DNA from: Erigeron canadensis | Taxonomy: Eukaryota > Streptophyta > Magnoliopsida > Asterales > Asteraceae | DNA: 64,000 bases | NCBI RefSeq assembly: GCF_010389155.1 | Contig: NC_057768.1 | Location: 4,710,501-4,774,500 of the forward strand | Direction of reading: 5' to 3' | Part shown: in pieces, positions 34,511 to 44,821 of the stretch | How positions within the stretch are numbered: position 1 is the stretch's first letter | How the letters are laid out: each line of letters begins with the position of its first letter | The notes under the pieces: generated by a model | Database searches by the model: none | Told to the model about the DNA's origin: nothing | What the model saw: only the letters and a program-made list of their open reading frames with translations | Position numbers and translations under genes: made by a program

Positions 34511-35124
34511 CTTTTTCTCCTGGTCAACACAAGTCTCAGTAGGATTCTTAGATGAAGAAAACAAAATCAGGTTCATAATGGTTATGCATATTATGAATCT
34601 GATTTTGTATTTTCATCTGAGAATCATATTGAGACGTGTGTTAGCCAGGAGAAATATATGTACGTTACTGGATGGCGGCTAAAATATGGTGATGTCTTCC
34701 TAGTTAGACCTTCGGCTAAACTCCTGTCAAAAGGAGATTCCCAAAATGCCAGAAGAAAAACAACATATGATGGTAAATCTGGAAAATTTACTATCGACTT
34801 ACAAGATTTCACATCGTATAAGAATCGGTACATAGTCAAATGGTGGATTTCAATTGGGTTAATTAGAAAGGTTTCATATTGATTAAATTATTTGGTATTT
34901 TTTTTACCAATCATGGTCATCGTTTGTATTCATTTGCAAGAAGTTTCTGTCTATGTTACATGTCAAATTCTTTTCTATTTGGTTATGTGTAATCCCATTC
35001 CATGAGCCAAATAGTGTACGTTTGCTCTTAATTCAATGATTTGCAGGCTTTGGTAAAGCTACAAAAAAGGAAATATTCATGTAATTTTAAGTTGCATTTT
35101 GAGAAGAATGTTTATAGGCTCATA

Positions 35125-35370
35125 ATTAAAGTGTTTGTTAAAGCACTAGAAAAAACTATGGGCTCGTGCGTGGCAGCTGGTATAGATGAATAAAGGCGGA
35201 CCGCTTGAACGGGACCTATTCATCCATAAAGATAAAGAAAGCTTTCTTGTAGTTCCGCTTCTTGCTCTAAAAATTAGTCTTATTAGCGCAGGTGTTCGTC
35301 AAGAAAGCTAAGACTCGAAGAAATTTCTTACAGTAAGATAGAAAGCAGGCTAGTCTCCGAAAATGCCCCA
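35125..35370. other. Insert in the right arm, possibly of mitochondrial origin
   Basis: This block has no counterpart in the left arm. Its composition differs from its surroundings (higher GC, with words such as gcggaccgcttgaacgggac, gttccgcttcttgctc and gaaagcaggctagtctcc). It looks to me like plant mitochondrial intergenic sequence. That impression rests on style, not on a match. Confidence 0.3.
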
Positions 35371-35495
35371 AAGAAAAAACTTTTGTGATCTAGTTTGAAA
35401 ACCCGAATGAGCTTTTACGTACGAAAGCTCAACGAATTGACAACGTTGGGAATTGTTAAACTAGATATGGCCTAAACGAACTAGTTATAACCAGA

Positions 35496-36132
35496 GGTCA
35501 TAGATATATTCTTTCTGATCAGCATTTGGGTTTTGCTAACCACACTTATCAAGGCTATAATTTTGGTCATCATGTATAGAATATAAACAGTTAACATACA
35601 TAATGTTTATTTTGTTAAACGGCAAAGGATTCTATTCATACTCGTAAAATACACGAATATTTGTCAATGACCTTAGCAATGTGTACCAACAAACAAATTG
35701 CACATCATGAAATGAAAAGTAATAAGGATGTAGCTAGGGAGTGCTTCATCCCTCTCCCAATTCTCTCATCATTTTATATATTCCTGCTCGCTGTCTCCTC
35801 ATTTGTAAAAAATGTCTCATTTCCCCATTCCCACTATCTTTTTTTTTTATTTTTCTTTTTATATATATTCAATACGGCTTGGTTTCAAACGGTTACTGGT
35901 GGTGAAAATGTGAGAGCAAAATCGAGAGCAGCCTCTCTAATTTGGTCACTATATTTGCAGTACTGGGAGGGCGGGGCGATGTTCCGTTGAATACTAGCGG
36001 GGTGTTGTTCACCCAGATAAATAGGGAAATACAACTATTTAAATATTAATGTTTACTTTTTATTTTTATCTATATCTATATTTATACTTCTATATTTATA
36101 TCTATATCTATATCTATACTTCTATATATATA
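35496..36132. other. Intergenic DNA, nothing coding recognised
   Basis: The 109-residue plus open frame at 35661-35990 is a hydrophobic, low-complexity read-through with no family signature. A tcta-rich microsatellite lies at about 36067-36135. Confidence 0.4.
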
Positions 36133-36520
36133 TCTATTATTTTATAAAGCATTTTGCCCTTTTTTAAATTTTCAATTAAGGATTTGAACTAGCTAAATTA
36201 CCTCTCTTCTTTATTCACTAATTTAAACATCTCTACCTAATATACCTATAATACCCTTAAATCTCAATCACTTATTCTTTTTCTCTCTCCTCAAATTTCA
36301 ACCACTCATTTATTTCTCTCTCATCTATAAATCATTTTATTCCTCTAATTCATTCAAAATCTTTTATCTCAAAAACCGTATATCTATAAATTATAAAATT
36401 GTATGGGTGTTCCTAAAATTTCATGCTCTTTTATTAAAGATGTCATTCGATATACTTTCGATGAATTTTTAAATCCGAAGGCGGAGCCCGTTCCGCTAAA
36501 ACATTTGGCTATCAAACTCT
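36133..36520 (+). repeat. Helitron-like repeat, related to 62550-62830
   Basis: It starts tctattattttataaagc. It shares the segments attcattcaaaatcttttat, ataaattataaaatt, tgctcttt.attaga/aaga and gtcattcgatatacttt with 62640-62810. The start resembles Helitron 5' ends. The 3' hairpin candidate is gcggagcccgttccgc at about 36481. Confidence 0.5.
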
Positions 36521-37704
36521 ACGACTTATCACCTCCTATGACCTATCACTCCAACATCTCACCGCCGTAATGTGCGAGCACTTTCTCTCGTAAATAATAA
36601 CAAGCATATGGTTTGCAAAACGTTTGTATGTTTAGTTTAACCCGTACTTTTGGATTCAAAATCAGCTGGCTAATACTAAGGGCGGAATCATTCTTTATGG
36701 ATTATTCCGTGTTGTTTATGTTTATGTTTAATTAACACTTAACAACCACTAGGGAATTTTAAAATTGCTGTTTTCCACAAATTCATTTACCTACCATAAT
36801 AAACAATTACGAGTAACTTTTAAGTAGGCCATTGATTGTGTTTAAGAAAAATTAAAGAAACATCTACAACTCCCTTCTATTACGAGATTTTGTAACTTTA
36901 TGTCAACGCTTTTTGTAGCCAAAAATCTGCTTAAAAAGGAAAACAGTAAAGGATTCAAACAAAGAAGCGATTTATGTCTGACAAAAGAGTTGAAAAAGAA
37001 TGAGAACTAACGGTGTGTATATTCATATACTATTTCAAGTATAAAGGGCGTAGGTAGAATTGCGTACTTCAAGTATAGTGTTTATAAAGCGGAGCTTCTT
37101 GGAGCTTCTTGTCTACATCATCCAGGACTCTACTCTTTTTTGGAACTTCTTTCCACATCATCAATTATTTTATAATTTATTTCACACCACAAATACACAT
37201 ACATATACACCACACATATATATATATTAAAAAAAACACATTGTCAACACCACCTTTCCAGCGTTTTCCAACTTTTCCAGGAAGACTCTTGCTTTAATAC
37301 TCTCATCAAGGACTCCAGTTGTCTATAATGTCCGTCGTCCAACGCCTGGAGGATGCACCTCAAGAACTATTATAGGCACTGGCCTAAATGCCCCTTAAAA
37401 TCATATTTTTAATCTTCTGTCTCATTATAAAGAATCGAGTTTTTAATTAAAGTAGCCTTAAAAATTTTCGTTAAATTAAATATATTAAATAGTTATACGC
37501 TTATAAAATTTAGGGATGAACTTTTGATTTGAAATTATGTATAATCTTTTTATACATGTTGTAAGTAAAACCTTAAAGGTTTCATTTAACGTTAGCCTAA
37601 ACAATTTTTAAAGAAACCCCAAACTTGTTGTATTTCCCTTTTATCTAATGAAAATTATTTTTGTTAATTACTTCCATATTTGCATGCATATATACATTGA
37701 GGTT
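36521..37704. other. Intergenic DNA, nothing coding recognised
   Basis: AT-rich, with an ac/at microsatellite near 37190-37220. A 70-bp block near 37310-37380 (tccgtcgtccaacgcctgga) looks like a dispersed repeat end. No gene was seen. Confidence 0.35.
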
Positions 37705-37912
37705 ATTTATTGCAAAACAAGCATATTAATGTAAAATAAATAGGACAAGATTTTGACCTTTCGATCATGGTAAAATTGATTCACAAAACACAAATATATA
37801 TATACTGATGTACGATAAATTTTATGATACACAGTAATTTTCAGTGAAGGAAAACCTATTATTTTATTTGTTTTACCTTAATATTTGTTTTACTTTACAT
37901 ATAACCTATATA
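37705..37912. repeat. MITE, family A
   Basis: The left end ggttatttattgcaaaacaa and the right end, inverted (ggttatatgtaaagtaaaac), form imperfect terminal inverted repeats. Inside, gacctttcgatcatggt matches gacttttagatcatggt of the copy at 60608-60800. Confidence 0.55.
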
Positions 37913-37998
37913 CATTTCCACCAATAAATAAAAAGCACAAATTAATATGACGGGATGTTAGATGATCCTAAGCCGATGGTCAGCAAATTCGGCTGCGA

Positions 37999-38169
37999 GA
38001 TCCTCTAAAGTTAAAATAAACTTCATAGGTGAAGTTAATGGGTGTGGACCATTGGATTAAAATCAATGGATAATATTAAAATTTATTTTTAAATCTTTAC
38101 CTTTGATTTTAATCCAAAGGTCAAGGTCATTCTAACTTTACCTATATAGTTATTATAACTTAGAGGATC
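37999..38169. repeat. MITE with long terminal inverted repeats
   Basis: The left end gatcctctaaagttaaaata pairs with the right end, inverted gatcctctaagttataataa. Pairing continues as ggtgaagtta / ggtaaagtta and ttggattaaaatcaa on both arms. The 171-bp unit can fold into a single hairpin. Confidence 0.65.
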
Positions 38170-39370
38170 CCAATCCAAATTTTAATATAGATTAGATTTA
38201 CATCAAAATTAAATATTCTAAAAAATCATTCGCTACACATTGCATGGTTACAATTTTAGTTTTATACAGTCCAATTTTCCTCTTTTAACTTGCTTTAAAA
38301 TCGACTAGTTAAAACAATCAAAATTGATTCCATTCCTATTCCTATAGATAAAATGCTAAATGCAGTCCTTAGGGCAGCATTTAACGTGCATAAAAAATTT
38401 ATATCTTTCATATCAAAGACTCACCCTAAATTTTATGGTAAGTGTATCTATTTAATGCACTTTAACTTCCCATTATAATTACGAATCAACAAAACATCAT
38501 ATAACAATGTTGCTACTTCTACTTGATTGATCCTTTCTTAAAATAGTCATATCACCGGTTGACTTCAAATTTCAAAAACATAAGGCCGACATGAAGAAAA
38601 AATGGGCCATGAAGCAGATGTAAGGGAGCAGCTTGTAGACCATTTCACGATGAAGGGTCCTAGCGTGCATGTCCTTTATGCATTTGCTACATTTCCTTCA
38701 AGATTTCCTGTCGGTAATATATGAGGTTTTTTCAAAGAAAAAATTGTAATACTTCAAAACGAACATGTCAGTCAAGTCATTCCAACAAACAACAATATGA
38801 CAATTAATACTAGGAGTATATATATTTTAATTTAGTACTGTTATCAGTAAGTTAAAATGGATTTCATATAATGTTGTTTAACAAATACGAGTAGTAATTT
38901 AATTAACTCTTTATTTTGGAGAAAAGAGGTTTTATGATCACTTGGAGGTAAATATACTCTAAATCATATTAATAGAAGGTGGAAAACAACTGGATTATAT
39001 CAAGTGATTAGAGTCTTTCTCATTGAAGACTAATGTTCTTTTTTATTTTTGATAAAATCTGGATTCTGAAAGCAACTTCCTCTATCTTTAACAGGGATAA
39101 GACTGTTTAAATCTAAACCTCCCTCATATACCGTCGAATACAATATGAGACGACATTGGGGTTACTTTTGCAATAAGAGAATTAAGAGAATGTGGTTTAG
39201 TAAATTGTCTATGATCGCTTCAAGATTTCCAATCGCTATATATTGAGTTTTTCTATAATGAAAATGTAAGCATTACAGTGGGTTAAGTTCCTTTAAAGTC
39301 GGAGTCCATGAAGTTGGTCCTGTCTACCAAGTTTGGACCAGGATTTTCTTTATTATCAGTTTAATTACCA
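38170..39370. other. Intergenic DNA, nothing coding recognised
   Basis: AT-rich. A related phrase (cttcaagatttcc, then atatat-gag and tttttc) occurs near 38695-38735 and 39215-39255, suggesting two diverged copies of one repeat. No gene was seen. Confidence 0.35.
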
Positions 39371-39662
39371 CACTACACTACAACAAAAACCATTTTATGC
39401 CACAAAATTTACCTCGTATAGTTGCGGAAAACATCGCTAAACGAAAAAAAAAAAAAAAATTTTTTACTTTCACAGTCAAACAAATTATTTTGCGATGGCA
39501 TGTCGTCACAAAAGAAATACTATATTTTGATTTTTGTTTCGTAACAATAATTTTTCGATGACGGTTGTAATCAAAATTTATTTTTCCAATCTACAATTTT
39601 ATTTTTCTCGTGTCCCGCATGGGCGACTATTATCGTCGCAAAAAACTGATTTTCTTATAGTG
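39371..39662. mobile_element. Short non-autonomous CACTA-type element
   Basis: It begins CACTACACTACAACAAAAAC and ends aactgattttcttatagtg, so the terminal inverted repeat is CACTA(C/T)AAxAAAA. A 3-bp target duplication cca flanks it (39368-39370 and 39663-39665). Subterminal words gcgatggcatgtcgtcac and gcgactattatcgtcgcaaa are GCGAC/GTCGC palindromic repeats typical of CACTA ends. Its 292 bp carry no coding sequence. Confidence 0.7.
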
Positions 39663-39701
39663 CCAAACCAAGTTAACAGGATTGGATCGAGTTTATCTAT
39701 A

Positions 39702-40170
39702 TCTATACTACTTTATAAAGTATTTAACCTTCTTCTATTTTCTAAAAAAAAATGATCTACCTCATACCATTTCCTTGATTCACTAATTTGAATATCTCTA
39801 ACTTATATACCAATAATACCTTTAATGAAATTATTTATAATATACAATATTTATCAACTCTTAAAATAATTACACTACCTCTTTTAAATAAGATAATTTT
39901 ACATTAATAATCATACCATCATCGTCACCACCTATTATCGCCATCACCACCCACCGCTTTCACCACTGCTGCCATATAGATAGATTGAGGTTTTTCAAAA
40001 TTGATCCTTGAAATTAAATGATCAAGTTGAACATAATATACCCGCAAATATGATGAGTGGTCTACCAACATACAAAATATGCAATATTTTCTTAAAGTTC
40101 TCACTAAGTAAAATTTGAGTTCCAACTTCAATTTGGAATTTAGATTATCTAAATTCAAAATAGATGAACT
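39702..40170 (+). repeat. Helitron-like fragment
   Basis: It starts tctatactactttataaag, a Helitron-type 5' end, followed by leader-like sequence and a cc-acc-rich patch near 39910-39960. No 3' hairpin with a CTRR end was found, so it is probably truncated. Confidence 0.4.
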
Positions 40171-40847
40171 TTTTTTTTTCTAGCCTCTCAACTTAAGAAA
40201 AATTAAGAGAGTATCAATGGCGGACCCCTTCGATTTGTTCTCTTGTATTTTATGTCTTCAGAAGAAAAGAAATATATAAACCCATCAATACAAACTTAAA
40301 ACAAACTAGCATTTACTTAAATGGATGTGACAATATCACACCTCCACTAAGGCGAAAAATTCGGGGTGCGAGATAAAACACACACGCACATGGATGTTAC
40401 ATAGGAAAACTAAATGAGTACATAGATTAACCATAAATAGTCAAATACATAGTTCAAATACGCCAAACATAAGTCATAACATAGGTTCCATAGCATTCAA
40501 GTACAAATACAAGATAAGTTCCCACGTAAGGGAAACGATTAGGCATAATGCCAACTAGCACATAGAAAAGAATGCAAACTCCAAATCCTAAGCCTGAAGT
40601 CTGCTACGAGTCTCATGCTACCATTCCTACCCACGATTTGCTTGATTACCTGAAAGGATACTTAAAAGCGTCAACACAATGATTGGTGAGTTCGTAAGTT
40701 TAATAGTAAGCATTTCGTATCAAAACATGCTTTTAAGAATACACACAACAACGTTCGATTATAGACTTACTTTAGATACAATAAGTACATACAGCTTGAA
40801 ATCCAATACGTCTCAAGGCCATTTGGTTAACCAGGCAGTGGTAGAAC

Positions 40848-41010
40848 ATACAAGGATAGGCACAAAGCACTATTGACCACTTAAAGCACACACAGGGATA
40901 TGCACAAGGCATTATCGATAAAGCACACACAGGGATAGGCACACAGCACTATCGATAAAGCACGCACAGGGATAGGCACACGACACTATCGATAAAGCAC
41001 ACACACGGTA
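40848..41010. repeat. Tandem array, unit about 45 bp
   Basis: Four imperfect copies of a unit containing agcacacacagggataggca and the word actatcgata follow each other. The array holds the same place in its element as the 46-bp array at 57150-57480 holds in the related opposite-strand element. Confidence 0.85.
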
Positions 41011-41579
41011 TCAAGCAGTACAGTCTATACTCGTCATGGTAAAAGAGTGTCCGTAATGTAATCGTAAATGTAATCCAATGTATGAAATCATAAGTGTATT
41101 TGAAATATGTAACCATAAGTGTATCCAAAATAGATAGTCATAAAACACCATATACGTTTTATCAGAAAAACATTTTGTATCCTTTCAGCCCCATGAAAAC
41201 ATATGAAAAAGGGACTACGAAGCTCACCTGATTGCCAGCAATAAGATCAAGCTACACAAGATATGCAGAAGCAGGTAATCGACACGTAATCAATATGTTT
41301 CAAGTTATCGCAATTAAGTATGTATTCATCATAAGAAGGCGTGCTCATAACGTGCCACCAAGTGTTAACTAAATTGTCCAAAAGCGTATTAGTTTGACTT
41401 TGACCACATTTTACAAGTTTGACCAAAGTTGACCAAGGCTGACCAAATCGAGGTAATAATCGAAGTCCGAGGCTCAATTGAATATTGGGGTCTTAAATTG
41501 AATTTAGGGTCTTATTTCACTAAAAGACAAAATTGAAATTGAGAGGCTAAATTTGAGAGGCTAGTAAATCTGGGGTAGT

Positions 41580-41785
41580 ATTTGAAATACGAGGTCACAT
41601 TTGAAATACAAGGTCACAAGCTGAAATACAAGGTCACATTTGAAATACGAGGTCACATTTGAAATACGAGGTCACAAACTGAAATACGAGGTCACATTTG
41701 AATTACGAGGTTACAAACTGAAATACAAGGTCACATTTGAAATACGAGGTCGCAAATGGAAATACGAGGTCACAAATCGACGGGG
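41580..41785. repeat. Tandem array, unit about 19 bp
   Basis: About ten copies alternate cgaggtcacatttgaaata and cgaggtcacaaactgaaata, giving a two-step higher-order pattern. Related single units recur at 42460-42570 (gaaatatgatgtcg, aattacgaggtcg). The repetitive 74-residue open frame across it is a by-product. Confidence 0.9.
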
Positions 41786-42637
41786 TCGCAAACTGGGTTG
41801 TTCTTCCCCAAAATTCATTCTAGAAAACCCTAATCGTTTCTTTCGATCTGAAAGGTGTTTTTAACATCGGATTGTACTTTTAGACTCCCTAATATGATGG
41901 GAAAACAATACTAAAGTCGGAAACTCAAAAACGGGCCTAAATCTTAAAGACCCATTTGAACAAAGTTTACAAAAATTGTATAAAAATCCTTTAATCTCAA
42001 GATTTTGTTAACGAAATCACATGAAACTTTGACAAAAGTTTTAGTGTATGATTCTAAACGTTTTGGACTTAAAAAGTTTAATAATTGGTGGATGTAGTGT
42101 ATGTATTAAAAGAAAAACCAAAATTTACAAAAAAGAAGAGCATAAAAGGGTTTTGATTCTTACATCAAATCTGACCAAAATAGATGTTTGTAATGATGCT
42201 AGGAACGTAAAAACACTGTTATTAAAGTTAAAACTAATTAAGGTAAGGTTTGATTTCCATAATATTTGATGTTTATGAAGTAGTAAAATGGGGTAGTAAT
42301 ATGAGGTAGTAAAATTGGGGTAGGAAAGGTGTATATGTTTTTGCTAGGTGGCTAAGGTGGTGGAAAAGGAGTTTGTGTGAAGAATGAGAGTATTTATAGG
42401 TAGGGTAAGATAGGAAGGTTCCATGCTATGTCACCAAACTAGACAAAATTGCGATGCAGACAGGGAATACGAGGCTACAACCAAAATACGATGCCAAAGG
42501 TTTAATTACGAGGTCGTTTATGAAATATGATGTCGATTTTCAAATACGATGCCAACAACCAATTACGAGGTCGTATTTTCAAACTTAAATTTCTATTTTG
42601 ACTCAAAAGTTTTTGTGATCAACTCACGGGTGTTACA

Positions 42638-44570
42638 AACAAAATGAGGTGATTGAGTGTTGCATGTCAAAAATGGCTTAAACAAATATGTCCGGCAAGT
42701 CATTTCAACAAAGACAATATGACAACATATTAGTTTATAGATCGAGTTGGTTTACTTATATTTAGATGGATATATATATATATATTGGGTATTTTAAGTT
42801 ATATCAATGTCGTTTAGCAAGCCATAGTTTCACATTCAAGAAAATCTAACAGTTTGTTAGGACAAACGATTTTCCTTAAGGAGGTTTTGTTCCGGTACAT
42901 CATCAATATACCGACTACCAATAATATTTGATAGTTCATTAGTAAAGTCTTTACAATTATAGAACTTGGGTGAAGGGGATATATGGAGTATTTTTAAAAG
43001 TTCTGGGTTTTATCCTAAGTATTGGGACAGTTTTATGTTAAAAGAAATAAAAATAGCGAAATACAATATAAAGGTACTTTTTATTCAAAAGAGAAATACA
43101 TATATATACAAGACTACAAGAGTATATCTTTTGAGTAATGATATATCCTCCAAACAAATTCTTGTTAATATTCCGAATGATTTCTCTTTTTATTAAAAGT
43201 GATATATATATATGTAAATTTCCCTTTCCGATAAAACCATGCTCGTGCTAACATTGTTTTTAAGGGTATATATTAGAAAGATTAGTCATTTTTTTTTTTT
43301 TATTTTTATTTTCCCATGAGATCTACGTAAAGCTAGAAAACAAATTTCTCAATTTAATTGGAGAAAATTGCAATTCCGATGAAAAGGAAATGACGACATT
43401 TACAGAACCAACAAATGATAACTGAACTTCTAATAATTCATAAGTTTCATGTATTATTATAAAATGTACTAATCATGTAATCAAATATATTTCACAATCA
43501 TATCAAATTATCAACTGTATTATGTCAACCAACTATACATGTGATCTCATCGTTCTAAACGTTCAATAATTGGGTAGTATATATTTATAAAAACATATAT
43601 CTTTTTAGTCACCTACTTTATTTTCATTGATTAATAATCCATTGAACTCCACTAATAATAGTCTATTTTGTTAAAATTAGATGAATCAATAATAGTTCTT
43701 CCATCAAGAAACTACATGAAATATACGAGTAGTATGTAGTTGATTTAATTGACAAATGGTTATCAACCAATTGCGTGAAATTAAGTGATATCGTCAAGTC
43801 GTATACCATAGATTAAGACGGTGGGTCATAAGTCATAATTTGTCAAAGTCAAGTAAAAAAGTTATATCCTATATGTTTGTGTGAGAATACTGAGTCACTG
43901 GGTATTTTTTATGCTTAGTCACTGGGTATTTTTTATGCTTTATGTACCAAGATAGTATACTGTATCAGAGAGTTCTTAAAATGACAACTCAACTGATAAC
44001 TCATTACCATAATTGACTGATATACATCGATTTTTAGCAGTATTAACAATTCAGGACAAGTCAACTGATAATTATACTGATAACTCATTACCATATTTGA
44101 CTGATATACATTCAGTATTGACATTTCAGTTTCGTCTGATCATATTAAAGTTAATTTTTTCAACTGACACACCACTATAAACAATACTTCATCAATTTGT
44201 TTAGTAATAAGGTGGACCCAACAACTCGTTAAACACTCTTCGATTAAGCAACGGAAACAAACGATATCATAAATGACGGCTGCTAATGGGTGTCATTAAA
44301 ATGACACACAACAGGTAGCAACTAATAATATGCTCGGGTAGCGATCTTATTTATATATATATATATATATATTGAATGAGAGGTGATATTTGTATCATTA
44401 TTTTCGGTGAACATAACACAAAGTATAAATATTACTGTTATTGTACAAACCACATTTAAAATATCAAAATTAAAAAAAATATACTAATATCACTTTCCAA
44501 TAACCAATATTGCCCTTCCAAAAACTATCATGTTAGTAAAAACACATAGATAAAACTTTTTTGTGTTGTA
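42638..44570. other. Intergenic DNA upstream of the ACC synthase gene
   Basis: No gene was seen. A 29-bp tandem duplication (cactgggtattttttatgct) lies at 43893-43940. A diverged duplication of roughly 85 bp (ctgataactcattaccata, ttgactgatatacat) lies at 43995-44110. A (TA)n run lies at 44352-44373. The distal ACC synthase promoter must lie in the last part. Confidence 0.5.
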
Positions 44571-44655
44571 GTGCTTACTGGATACATATCCCAGGTGAAG
44601 AGGGTCCTACTTGGCTTTCTTTTGACTCCAATTGGATCTTTCTTAAGCTCCCCCT

Positions 44656-44670
44656 TCTATATATACACCT
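44656..44670 (+). promoter_or_regulatory. Candidate TATA box of the ACC synthase gene
   Basis: The run TATATATA at 44659-44666, followed by cacc, lies about 155 bp upstream of the ACC synthase ATG. It sits in the first compositionally quiet, C/T-rich stretch before the gene, and the leader downstream has no in-frame upstream ATG that I can see near the start. Position and composition fit a core promoter. TATA-like runs are common in this window, so the call is tentative. Confidence 0.45.
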
Positions 44671-44821
44671 TCCTAATAGACCAACATAATCACTCATTCC
44701 AAATCATTAATCCTTTCTTATCATTTCCTCCAAATCACTTCCAAATCTTCTCCTACTACATTACTAATAATATTATCTTTAATTCTCTTAAATCATTTGT
44801 AAAAATCAAAACGGAAAAAAC

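Larger units (their letters stand above)
33455..35495. repeat. Large imperfect inverted repeat
   Basis: The left arm (about 33455-34580) and right arm (about 34585-35495) are diverged reverse complements with a spacer of only a few bases near 34583. Matched words include aactagttttgtttaggccat (left) with its inverse near 35466-35490, ttgtagctttaccaaagcct (about 33752) with its inverse near 35050, and attcttctcgaaatgcaact with its inverse near 35090. The left arm has a tandem duplication (about 34015-34240 and 34300-34510). The right arm carries an unmatched block at about 35125-35370. A 74-residue open frame (34658-34882) in the right arm, with GWRLKYGDVFLVRP, may be a remnant of coding sequence of unknown family. 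Confidence 0.75.
40326..42637 (-). repeat. Long non-coding retroelement-like repeat with tandem arrays
   Basis: Read on the minus strand it begins TGTAACACCCGTGAGTTG and ends gaggtgtgatattgtcaca, so it has TG..CA termini as an LTR would. No 5-bp target duplication was seen (atgga against aacaa). Near 40640-40710 (plus) it contains a phrase whose inverse occurs at about 57620-57690 (cctacgaactcaccaac, gttgacacgctt, cttttcaggt). Two tandem arrays lie inside. It may be a solo LTR of a Ty3/gypsy element. No protein is encoded. Confidence 0.45.

Noticed and set aside
35661..35990. A 109-residue hydrophobic open frame
   Set aside because: Low-complexity Phe/Leu-rich read-through of T-rich sequence, without signal-peptide logic or homology.
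36600..37300. Possible additional gene upstream of the MITE cluster
   Set aside because: No exon with conserved composition or splice sites could be joined; sequence is AT-rich with microsatellites.
41640..41864. Repetitive 74-residue open frame resembling a repeat protein
   Set aside because: It results from a 19-bp tandem DNA array; the frame is not preserved across the whole array.
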